This document shows positions 54,430 to 62,049 of a DNA stretch of 64,000 nucleotides, in pieces (the first letter of the stretch is position 1; each line of letters starts with the position of its first letter). The notes below the pieces were generated by a model, which worked only from the letters and a program-made list of their open reading frames with translations, ran no database searches and was not told where the DNA came from. Both the position numbers and the translations under genes were made by a program. Location of the stretch: assembly GCA_902572605.1 (NCBI GenBank), contig CACGGD010000001.1, positions 312,001 to 376,000 of the forward strand, given 5' to 3'. Source of the DNA: an uncultured Pelagibacteraceae bacterium (GTDB lineage: Bacteria > Pseudomonadota > Alphaproteobacteria > Pelagibacterales > Pelagibacteraceae).

Positions 54430-54458
54430 TTATAGTTAAAAATAAATTTGGTTAAAAA

Positions 54459-54794
54459 ATGGAAGATTTAGCAAATAAAAAGTGTGTGCCTTGCGAAGGG
54501 GGTATCCCTGCATTTGACGTTAATGAAATTCATAAATATCTAAAAAAAATTGATGGATGGGATGTAATTCAAGATAAAGAAAAAAATTACTATATTGAAA
54601 AAAACTTTAAGTTTAACAACTATGTTGAAAGTGAAAAATTTGTCATAAGTGTTGGCAAAATCGCTGAAACTGAAGGGCACCATCCAGATATAATGTTTGG
54701 CTGGGGTTATGCAAAGATTAAAATTTCAACACATGCTATAAAAGGGTTGGCAGAAAGTGATTTTGTATTAGCGGCTAAAATTGATAAAATTTAA
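54459..54794 (+). CDS. phhB: Pterin-4a-carbinolamine dehydratase (PhhB/PCD family)
   Basis: Recycles the pterin cofactor of aromatic amino-acid hydroxylases or acts in pterin metabolism. 111 residues. The active-site segment EGHHPDIMFGWGYAKIKIST followed by H (about 71-91) has the conserved HHP and the TH at its end. No phenylalanine hydroxylase is in the window, so its substrate context is unknown. It ends where the convergent purH ends. Confidence 0.92.
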   Translation: MEDLANKKCVPCEGGIPAFDVNEIHKYLKKIDGWDVIQDKEKNYYIEKNFKFNNYVESEKFVISVGKIAETEGHHPDIMFGWGYAKIKISTHAIKGLAESDFVLAAKIDKI

Positions 54795-56345
54795 TTAATG
54801 ATTAAAGTGTCTTACGCCAGTAAAAATCATTTTAATATTCGCTTTATTAGCAGCATCAATCACTTCCTTATCTCGAATTGACCCACCAGGTTGAATAACA
54901 GTTTTTACACCAGCACTTATTAAAGTTTTAAGTCCGTCCGCAAAAGGAAAGAAGGCGTCTGAAGCCGCGATAGAATTATAAAGTTTTTTTGGCTGAAATT
55001 TTCTTGCTTTTTGAACAGCGATTCTACAACTATCAAGTCTATTTTGTTGGCCAGCTCCAATTCCTATAGTCGCATTATCTTTTACGATGGCTATAGCATT
55101 TGATTTAACGTATTTACAAATTTTGAAAGCAAATTCCATATCTCTTATTTCATTTTTTGTTGGTTTAGTTTTTGTAACAAATTTTAATTTTTTTTTGTCA
55201 AATATTGTCTGGTCTTTTTCTTGTAAAAGAAAGGAGTTATCATAAATTTTAGTAGTAATATCAGATCTATATTCGACATTTGATATATCTATAACTCTCA
55301 TATTTTTCTTTTTTTTTAAAATTTTTAGAGCTGCCTTATCAAACCCTTTAGCTAATATTACTTCAAAAAATGTTCTATTCATTTCTAGAGCAACTTTCTT
55401 GGTTATTTTGTAGTTACATGCCACGACCCCTCCAAAAGCACTAACAGGGTCACTACATTGAGCATTTATAAAAGACTTAAAAGAAGATTTATTTGAAGCA
55501 GCGCCGCAAGGATTTGCATGTTTGATTATAACTGTGCAAGGTAATTTTTTTTCTGAAAACAGAATATCTAGCCCTGCAAAAATATCATTATAATTATTAT
55601 AACTTAAATCTTTGCCGCTAAGTTGTTCAAGATTGCTTTTTTCATATTTAAGATCACTTAAATAAATTGAACTTTTTTGATGAGGATTTTCTCCATAACG
55701 TAGCTGATTAATTTTTTTTCCAAAAAAAATTTTTCTTTCTGGAAACTTAATCTGAAGCTTTTGGTTATACCATTCAGCAATCATGGAGTCATAAAATGCT
55801 GTTAGGCTGAATGCTTTTGCCGCTAACTTTTCTCTAAAATTGAAACTTGTTTTTCCTTTATATTTTTTTATTTCTTTTATAAAATCTAAATAGTCATTTT
55901 TGTCCGTTATAATGACCACATCTTCACAATTTTTTGCAGCAGCCCTAACCATACTTGGGCCACCAATATCAATATTTTCTATTATTTTCTTATTATTAAA
56001 AGTTTTTTTCAGAGATTCTTTAAAAGGATAAAAATTGACTATAACTAAGTCTATAGATTCAAATTTTTTTTCCATCATTTGTTTTTTGTGAGTAACTTTC
56101 TTTCTATTAAAAAGAATTCCAGAATGAATTTTTGGATGCAAAGTTTTGACTCTTCCGTCAAGCATTTCATCAAAACCAGTGTATTCAGAAACTTCCTTAC
56201 ATTTAAAACCTAATTTTTTAACTGACCTATAAGTTCCACCAGAGCTTATGATGTTTATCTTATATTTTCTTAAAACATTTAAGATATTTTTTAGATCTTT
56301 TTTATCTGAAACGGATATGAGAGCGTTTTTAATTTTTCGATTCAT
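54795..56345 (-). CDS. purH: Bifunctional AICAR transformylase/IMP cyclohydrolase PurH
   Basis: Last two steps of purine synthesis. 516 residues: the N-terminal IMP cyclohydrolase (methylglyoxal-synthase-like) domain with ISSGGTYRSVKKLG and MLDGRVKTLHPKIHSG (about 61-76), then the transformylase domain with KHANPCGAA (about 265-273) and ISAGVKTVIQPGGSIRDKEV. It is downstream of the heparinase-like gene by 2 bp. Confidence 0.97.
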   Translation of the reverse strand: MNRKIKNALISVSDKKDLKNILNVLRKYKINIISSGGTYRSVKKLGFKCKEVSEYTGFDEMLDGRVKTLHPKIHSGILFNRKKVTHKKQMMEKKFESIDLVIVNFYPFKESLKKTFNNKKIIENIDIGGPSMVRAAAKNCEDVVIITDKNDYLDFIKEIKKYKGKTSFNFREKLAAKAFSLTAFYDSMIAEWYNQKLQIKFPERKIFFGKKINQLRYGENPHQKSSIYLSDLKYEKSNLEQLSGKDLSYNNYNDIFAGLDILFSEKKLPCTVIIKHANPCGAASNKSSFKSFINAQCSDPVSAFGGVVACNYKITKKVALEMNRTFFEVILAKGFDKAALKILKKKKNMRVIDISNVEYRSDITTKIYDNSFLLQEKDQTIFDKKKLKFVTKTKPTKNEIRDMEFAFKICKYVKSNAIAIVKDNATIGIGAGQQNRLDSCRIAVQKARKFQPKKLYNSIAASDAFFPFADGLKTLISAGVKTVIQPGGSIRDKEVIDAANKANIKMIFTGVRHFNH

Positions 56346-56347
56346 AA

Positions 56348-57994
56348 CTAAATATTTTTTTTAATTTCCCAAAGAATAACTTTGCTTTTGTTAACTAAAT
56401 TACCAGAAATTGTTATACAAGTATTATCTAATATTTTATTTCCACCAAGAAATATACTTTTTTCTACTAAAATAGACTCATTCTTAATTGTAAATATCAA
56501 TGATTTATTTTTAGACAATTGGATAAGCACACTATTACCACCCATGGTTTTTATAGCCGTTATTCCTGGATATAAATGAAATCTAAAACTATAATTAATT
56601 GGTCTTCCGTCTCTTTTTTTTATTAATTCGTCACATCCTTTCAAATTTTTTGTTATTTTATCTATAGAAATTTTTCTTTTATATATGCAACCAAAATTTT
56701 TTTCATAACCATTATGTGATGCGACAGATTTTATTTTATCTTTATTTTCTATAAAATCAAAATCAGAAATTCTAAAAGTATTTTTAATTGAATTTCCAAA
56801 TATTTTGTTAATGAGTTTATTTCTTTCAAATTTTGTCACTGAAGTGTCGTTTAAAGTTAAAGTAGATTGGGCTGATGTTAAACGGCTTAAAAGTTCTGCC
56901 TTTGAAGATATATTAGATCCAAAACCACAATTGGTAATTATTTTCCTTCCGTCTAAATAATATTCAAATGATAAAGGTCCAGACTGGTAACTATTAGAAA
57001 AACCTTTGTCAGGAGGTTTTCCTACATCAAAAAAAATTGAACTATTTTTGAATTTAAATATTTGAATACCTCCAATTATATTTTTTTTGTCTTTTGATTT
57101 ATAATCTAAATTGTTGATAAATTTATTAAATTGATTTAAGTCTTCTTCTGTACCTCCATTAAAAAGAGGGACTTGATCATTAGGAGTTAAAATATTTTTT
57201 ATACAAATAAGATTTTTATCAATTATAGTCTCTAAAAATTCAGGGACGTACTGCTGAGCATCTTTTATGCACTCTTTACAGAGAATAAGATATTTTGAAA
57301 AAAAAATTAGATCACTAGGATTTCTAGTAAGAGGAAAACCATCTTGATCAAAATAATCTTTAACTAACTTCTCAAGTTCTTTTATAGCAATTCTATAATT
57401 TTCAATGTATTCTTTAAAAACTAATCCAGATAATAGTAATGCAGTTAAAATCTCTATTCTATTGGAATATTTTTTTTCAAATTTAATGTTTTTTTTTAAA
57501 TGGTTAGATTGAGAGATTATACTATCTAAAAACTTTCTTTTAAATTCGAATAATCCATTATTAAGAATAATATCTACATTTAATATCCAACTAATAATTC
57601 TTTTACTTAAAACAGAGCTATCCCATATATTTTTTTTATACTTTCCATATTTCATCATCCAGATGCTGATTATTTTTTGTAATGATTTACCATCATTTTT
57701 CCTATCCATTAAATTTAACCATAAAAAACTATGGCGATCTTTTTCCCAATTAATATTTTTTTCCTTGATCCAAAAAATATTTGGATCAATTTCACTTATT
57801 TTAAATGAATATTTTTTATAATTTGTTATCGATGAAAGTAGAAAAGGATTGGGATGAAAATAAAATTGTTGAGGTGTTTTTGATAATAGCGATTTATTAT
57901 AATGGTTAGTTGAAAAGTAAATCTTTTTTATAAATTTTATTAAACTTATTTGAAGGGCTAAAAAGTAAAAATAAATACTTTTTAATTTAAACAT
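56348..57994 (-). CDS. Heparinase II/III-like protein
   Basis: 548 residues. An alpha/alpha-toroid N-terminal half (to about 330) with DGFPLTRNPSD and LFNGGTEEDLNQF, then a beta-sandwich half with YQSGPLSFEYYLDGRKIITNCG and SAQSTLTLNDTS, the pattern of the Heparinase II/III family. In Alphaproteobacteria a member nearly always lies between rpe and purH, as here. Its natural substrate is not known; heparin is improbable. Possibly a periplasmic or cytoplasmic glycan lyase. Confidence 0.87.
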   Translation of the reverse strand: MFKLKSIYFYFLALQISLIKFIKKIYFSTNHYNKSLLSKTPQQFYFHPNPFLLSSITNYKKYSFKISEIDPNIFWIKEKNINWEKDRHSFLWLNLMDRKNDGKSLQKIISIWMMKYGKYKKNIWDSSVLSKRIISWILNVDIILNNGLFEFKRKFLDSIISQSNHLKKNIKFEKKYSNRIEILTALLLSGLVFKEYIENYRIAIKELEKLVKDYFDQDGFPLTRNPSDLIFFSKYLILCKECIKDAQQYVPEFLETIIDKNLICIKNILTPNDQVPLFNGGTEEDLNQFNKFINNLDYKSKDKKNIIGGIQIFKFKNSSIFFDVGKPPDKGFSNSYQSGPLSFEYYLDGRKIITNCGFGSNISSKAELLSRLTSAQSTLTLNDTSVTKFERNKLINKIFGNSIKNTFRISDFDFIENKDKIKSVASHNGYEKNFGCIYKRKISIDKITKNLKGCDELIKKRDGRPINYSFRFHLYPGITAIKTMGGNSVLIQLSKNKSLIFTIKNESILVEKSIFLGGNKILDNTCITISGNLVNKSKVILWEIKKNI

Positions 57995-57997
57995 TTA

Positions 57998-58660
57998 TTA
58001 GTTTGTTCTAAGAATTCCTATATTCTTTTTTAGATCACCTTGATTTTCTTTAAATATAGTAGAGCCAGAAACGATTACATTTGCTCCAGCTTTTTTTGCT
58101 TCAACACAGTTTTCAAAATTAATTCCACCATCTATTTCTATTTCTGTTTTTAAATTCTTTCTATCAACTATATTTTTAATTTTTTTGGTCTTTTCTAAAA
58201 CTTCTGGCATAAACTTTTGACCTCCAAAACCTGGCTCGACACTCATAATCAGAATTAAATCAACCTGATCTATATGATTCTCAATTAACTCAATCTTTGA
58301 TTTTGGTTTTAAAGATATGCCAACTTTCTTTCCTTCCTTTTTAATTAAATTAATTGTGTTTGATATATTTGGGGTAGCTTCTGGATGAAAAGTAATAATA
58401 TCTGCTCCAGCTTTAGAGAAATCTCTTATAAAATTATCTACTGGAGATATCATTAAATGTACGTCAAAGGTTTTCTTTGTAAGCGGTCTTAATTTTTTGA
58501 TTACTTCAGGTCCAATAGTTAAGTTTGGAACGAAATGACCATCCATGACATCAATATGTATATAATCAGCTCCAGCTTTTTCTAATGCTATTACTTCTTC
58601 ACCTAATTTGCTAAAATCTGCTGAAAGTATCGAAGGTGATATTTTGATTAGACCGTTCAT
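57998..58660 (-). CDS. rpe: Ribulose-phosphate 3-epimerase
   Basis: Interconverts ribulose-5-P and xylulose-5-P. 220 residues, TIM barrel: SPSILSADFSKLGEEV at the start, YIHIDVMDGHFVPNLTIGP (about 33-51; metal-binding His and catalytic Asp), VHLMI, and MSVEPGFGGQKFMP. Normal length. It is 3 bp upstream of the heparinase-like gene in the same direction. Confidence 0.97.
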   Translation of the reverse strand: MNGLIKISPSILSADFSKLGEEVIALEKAGADYIHIDVMDGHFVPNLTIGPEVIKKLRPLTKKTFDVHLMISPVDNFIRDFSKAGADIITFHPEATPNISNTINLIKKEGKKVGISLKPKSKIELIENHIDQVDLILIMSVEPGFGGQKFMPEVLEKTKKIKNIVDRKNLKTEIEIDGGINFENCVEAKKAGANVIVSGSTIFKENQGDLKKNIGILRTN

Positions 58661-58706
58661 TCTTTAGTTATATTTTAATCAACAAATTTGTCAAAAAAAT
58701 AAAGTG

Positions 58707-59042
58707 TTAATTAAAAAGTTGGTATAGTTGTTTTGAAAAATCACTTTCTAACGGAAAAGCTAACATTCCCCATACATCGTAGCCTAGTAGGTACGGCATA
58801 GCGTAAAATCTAAATAAATAAAAAAACCAGGCAACATATAGAGCTATAAATCCACCAAATAGAAAACTAGGAGTGATAGGCTTGAATAATTTTATTATTG
58901 GATTTGTATATTTAACAAAAACTTTCATAAAGAAGAAAGTAGAGTCTTCTCTTTGGAAAATATTCATGAAGGCGCGACCAATTAAAGTCCACATTATCAT
59001 TCCCATTATATAATCTAAAACAATTGCCCAAGTAGGAACCAT
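58707..59042 (-). CDS. YggT-like small membrane protein
   Basis: 111 residues with about two or three membrane helices. MIMWTLIGRAFMNIF, TNPIIKLFKPITPSFLFGG and the following hydrophobic helix recall the YggT/CcmF-like YlmG repeat (helix, then a P-rich loop, then helix), but the match is loose. It lies between the symporter terminator and rpe. Function unknown. It might be a membrane-organisation protein; I would not go further. Confidence 0.62.
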   Translation of the reverse strand: MVPTWAIVLDYIMGMIMWTLIGRAFMNIFQREDSTFFFMKVFVKYTNPIIKLFKPITPSFLFGGFIALYVAWFFYLFRFYAMPYLLGYDVWGMLAFPLESDFSKQLYQLFN

Positions 59043-59067
59043 TTGAAGACAATATCATTATTTAGGC

Positions 59068-59106
59068 AAAAAAAAAGGGGCGATAAAATTCGCCCCTTTA
59101 ATTTTT
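59068..59106 (-). terminator. Hairpin terminator after the symporter operon
   Basis: AAAGGGGCGA (59074-59083) pairs with TCGCCCCTTT (59090-59099), a 10 bp stem with a 6-base loop. On the minus strand the stem is followed by nine T's, correct for ending the symporter transcript whose stop is at 59121. The stem is nearly identical to that of the porin terminator. Confidence 0.88.
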
Positions 59107-59120
59107 AAAAGTTTATTAAA

Positions 59121-60977
59121 CTAGTGCTGTTTACCTAAGATAGCTTTACCTGTAGGTATTCTAGTGTCATCTACCATTTTTTGAGTAGCTGCATCTGGCT
59201 CTTTTGTCATTAAACTAACAACGACCATTACAACTAAACAAACTGGAGCTCCGATCATTCCAAATCTTAAGTGATCGATACCTAAGAAAGGAGTGTTCAC
59301 ACCACCGAATATTGGCACAGAAAACTTAGGATATACCCATAATAGGTAGAATAATCCTGAAAGTATTCCAGACATAATTCCGGCGATTGCACCAGCTCTA
59401 GTAGCTCTCTTCCACCATACACCAAGTACAAGCGGGAAGAACAGACCTGACATTGCAAAGTCGAATGCCCAAGCAACCGAACCTAAGATACTTGTTAACC
59501 TAAACGAGGCTATGTAAGCACCAGCGGCTCCGATTAATACTAGAAGTACACGAGCAACTAAAAGTCTTTTAGCAGTATCAGCTTTTGGATCTATGATTTT
59601 GTAGTAAATATCATGAGATAAAGCATTTGATATCGCTAGTACAAGACCATCCGCAGTTGACATGGCAGCAGCCATACCACCAGCAAACACAAGTCCTGAG
59701 ATTACAAACGGTAGTCCCGCTACTTCTGGAGTAGCTAATACTACAACGTCACCTCTCATGAACCATTCGTTCAACTGAAGTATACCGTCACCATTAAAGT
59801 CTGCGATAAATACTTGTTTAACTTCAGACCATCTCTGTACCCATTCTATCGACTGAACATCAGAAATAGATTTTCCGATAATTCCAGTTGGTAGATTTGG
59901 ATCCATCAATGCTAATTTAGACAATGTCGCTAACATAGGCGCTGAAGAGTAAAGTAAGAAAATAAAGAATAGCGACCAAGCTACTGATTTTCTTGCTGCT
60001 CTAACTGTAGGAGTTGTAAAGTATCTCATTAAGATATGAGGTAACGATGCAGTTCCTACCATCATACAAATCGCAAGCGATAAGTATTTCCAGACAGCCA
60101 TTCCACCCTCAGGCACTCCAGAGTGAGATCCTGAGATATATTTCAATCCTCCAGGAACCCCAGCTGCTTTCATGTCTGCGGCGCTGTTTTTAACTAGTCC
60201 AAATTGTTGTTCAAGTTCACCAAGTCTTGCAACCTCGTCACCTAACATTAAGTGAGGGAATACTCCTCCACCTACTTTATTACTTATCCAGAATACTGGT
60301 ATTAAGTAAGCAACGATTAATACAATGTACTGAGCAACCTGAGTCCAAGTTACGGCTCTCATTCCACCAAGCATTGAACAGATTAAGATACTGATTAATC
60401 CAACCCATACACCTGCTTCAAACGGAATACCAAGAGCTCTAGAAGCAATTGTTCCCGTAGCATTAATTTGTGCTGTTACATAAGTAAATGAAGCTATAAA
60501 AAGCACAAATACAGAGCAAGCTCTTACGAGATTACCACCGTATCGTGTTCCTATAAAATCAGGAACTGTGTAACATCCAAATTTTCTTAGATATGGAGCC
60601 ATTAAAGTTGCTACAAGTACGTATCCACCTGTCCAACCTACTAAGAAGGCCATATAAGTATAGCCACCAAAGTACACTCCACCTGCTAAGGCTACGAATG
60701 AAGCACCTGACATCCAGTCAGCTGCTGTTGCCATCCCGTTAAATACGGTAGGCACCTGTCTTCCTGCAACATAATAAGCATCTACTTGTATGGTTCTTGA
60801 TAAATAACCAATCATGGCATAAATCAATACCGTGAAAGCAACGAACATTACTCCAATGTTTTTTGCTGACACACCTGCTTGCTCTGCAATCGCCATCAAT
60901 ATGATGAAGATAAAAAAGCCTCCAGTGTAGGTACCGTATATTTTAGGAAGGTTTTGTATAAAATTTCCTTTAAACAT
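59121..60977 (-). CDS. Sodium:solute symporter large subunit (VC_2705-like), with EF-hand-like loop
   Basis: 618 residues, about 13 membrane helices of the solute:sodium symporter fold; VDAYYVAGRQVPTVFNGMAT (about 65-84) and AAAMSTADGLVLAISNALSHD (about 436-456) are SSS signatures. It resembles the acetate-permease-like subfamily that pairs with a DUF4212 small subunit, which is the adjacent upstream gene. A hydrophilic loop between helices holds DFNGDGILQLNE (393-404), a textbook 12-residue EF-hand Ca-binding loop. Likely substrate is a small organic acid such as acetate (acs lies nearby), but this is inference. Codon composition is less AT-rich, as for highly expressed genes. Confidence 0.88.
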   Translation of the reverse strand: MFKGNFIQNLPKIYGTYTGGFFIFIILMAIAEQAGVSAKNIGVMFVAFTVLIYAMIGYLSRTIQVDAYYVAGRQVPTVFNGMATAADWMSGASFVALAGGVYFGGYTYMAFLVGWTGGYVLVATLMAPYLRKFGCYTVPDFIGTRYGGNLVRACSVFVLFIASFTYVTAQINATGTIASRALGIPFEAGVWVGLISILICSMLGGMRAVTWTQVAQYIVLIVAYLIPVFWISNKVGGGVFPHLMLGDEVARLGELEQQFGLVKNSAADMKAAGVPGGLKYISGSHSGVPEGGMAVWKYLSLAICMMVGTASLPHILMRYFTTPTVRAARKSVAWSLFFIFLLYSSAPMLATLSKLALMDPNLPTGIIGKSISDVQSIEWVQRWSEVKQVFIADFNGDGILQLNEWFMRGDVVVLATPEVAGLPFVISGLVFAGGMAAAMSTADGLVLAISNALSHDIYYKIIDPKADTAKRLLVARVLLVLIGAAGAYIASFRLTSILGSVAWAFDFAMSGLFFPLVLGVWWKRATRAGAIAGIMSGILSGLFYLLWVYPKFSVPIFGGVNTPFLGIDHLRFGMIGAPVCLVVMVVVSLMTKEPDAATQKMVDDTRIPTGKAILGKQH

Positions 60978-61234
60978 TAGTCCTCCTCTCTTTCAGAGTA
61001 ACCATGTTCTTCGTCAATTTTTTCTTGTTTATTGGCAGTCCAAAACAACATTACCACGAAAGCAAGAAGAGAACCTTGCGCTGTCATGTAGTATGCTAAT
61101 GGGTACCCAAGAAAAGACATCGTGTTTAGTTCTGAACCAAACATGAATATGACTAATGAGAAAAAAGCCCAAAGAACCAATGTAACTATCATATGGTTTC
61201 TGGTCTTATTCCAATATGCGTCTTTGTTTGACAT
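60977..61234 (-). CDS. Symporter small subunit (DUF4212)
   Basis: 85 residues with two membrane helices: NHMIVTLVLWAFFSLVIFMFG and YMTAQGSLLAFVVMLFWTAN, and a charged C-terminal tail. The KTRNHM start and FLGYPLAYYM are typical of DUF4212 proteins, which are always found immediately before an SSS symporter of the VC_2705 type. The last base overlaps the first base of the symporter gene. A strong SD is seen upstream (aggGGGaaata). Confidence 0.9.
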   Translation of the reverse strand: MSNKDAYWNKTRNHMIVTLVLWAFFSLVIFMFGSELNTMSFLGYPLAYYMTAQGSLLAFVVMLFWTANKQEKIDEEHGYSEREED

Positions 61235-61266
61235 ATTTCCCCCTGTTTTTTTTAACTTTAACTTTA

Positions 61267-61284
61267 ACTTTTTACGTAAAAAGT
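61267..61284. promoter_or_regulatory. 18 bp perfect palindrome upstream of the symporter operon
   Basis: ACTTTTTACGTAAAAAGT is a perfect dyad, 33 bp before the DUF4212 ATG (61234). It directly follows TTTAAC repeated three times (61251-61268). A dimeric regulator binding site is the natural reading. No protein can be named for it. The surrounding 185 bp gap holds no gene. Confidence 0.5.
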
Positions 61285-61357
61285 ACTGTTATTGTGAGAG
61301 AGCATACTGATTATGAGTTGAATTTAAAGAGAAAAAAAACTCCTAAAATCCCGATGA

Positions 61358-61398
61358 AATGCTACAAAGTAGTAAAAAATGCTACAAAGTAGTAAAAT
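61358..61398. repeat. Two 20 bp direct repeats, each with a CTACAAAGTAG dyad
   Basis: AATGCTACAAAGTAGTAAAA occurs at 61359-61378 and at 61379-61398 (GCTACAAAGT aligned at 61361 and 61381), exactly two helical turns apart. Each copy has the inverted repeat CTAC-AAA-GTAG. The pair ends 22 bp before the GTG start of the orphan gene at 61420, where an operator or activator site would sit. Confidence 0.6.
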
Positions 61399-61419
61399 AA
61401 CTGATTTTTAGAATACAAC

Positions 61420-62049
61420 GTGAAATTGAATTTAGAAAATATAGTAAATACTTTTAAGGCAATGGGGGAATACCTTTTTCCCATAAAAAAAATTACAGGT
61501 AAATTTAAATCAATACGTTCAAAAGAGGATTTAAAAGATTTTATTCAAGCAAGATCTGCTCATGTAACTCAAACTACATTATACGGTTATTTGAAAACTC
61601 GAATGGGGCATAAATTTACTTTAATGGTTGAAGACGAAATATTTTCAAAGTCTATCAATCTTGCAAAGTGGAATATTTATATGGTTGCTTTAGCAGATTG
61701 TGCTTTTTATGTATTTTCATATTTAATTACTGAAAAAAATCTTAAAGAAAATGACTGTAAAGATATTTATCTAAATATTATTGAGAATGAGAAAAAAAAT
61801 GGACTTAGTGATGAAATTTATGAAAAATCAAAGTCTGCTTTCTTAAAAAGATTAGAAATTGTTGATTTTAAAAAATACTATTTAGAGAATGCCTTTAGGG
61901 AGAGCGGTTTAGCTTTATATAATTGGTCTCCAATTGCTGATGAATTAAAAGTTTTAGATAAAGAAATTGTTTTAAATTCAATTAAATTAAAATGGAATGT
62001 TGTAGAAAATGAATTTAAAGATTTAACTAAAAATTTGAGATTTAATTAA
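61420..62049 (+). CDS. Uncharacterised 209-residue protein
   Basis: GTG start at 61420. A helix-rich soluble-looking protein ([20 protein letters not shown] and [20 protein letters not shown] near residues 27-75), with one moderately hydrophobic helix ([16 protein letters not shown]) that may not be a membrane segment. I do not recognise the family. It lies between the symporter operon and acs, divergent from the first and convergent with the second (4 bp overlap), so a link to acetate or small-acid metabolism is possible but unproven. Confidence 0.72.
   Translation: MKLNLENIVNTFKAMGEYLFPIKKITGKFKSIRSKEDLKDFIQARSAHVTQTTLYGYLKTRMGHKFTLMVEDEIFSKSINLAKWNIYMVALADCAFYVFSYLITEKNLKENDCKDIYLNIIENEKKNGLSDEIYEKSKSAFLKRLEIVDFKKYYLENAFRESGLALYNWSPIADELKVLDKEIVLNSIKLKWNVVENEFKDLTKNLRFN

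Noticed and set aside
53480..54430. Possible pseudogene or frameshift in the glycosyltransferase.
   Set aside because: The only odd part is the antisense-tRNA extension; the frame from 54301 is complete.
61380..61425. Partial parS-like CGTGAAA near 61420.
   Set aside because: Only half of the palindrome is present, so it is not a parS site.
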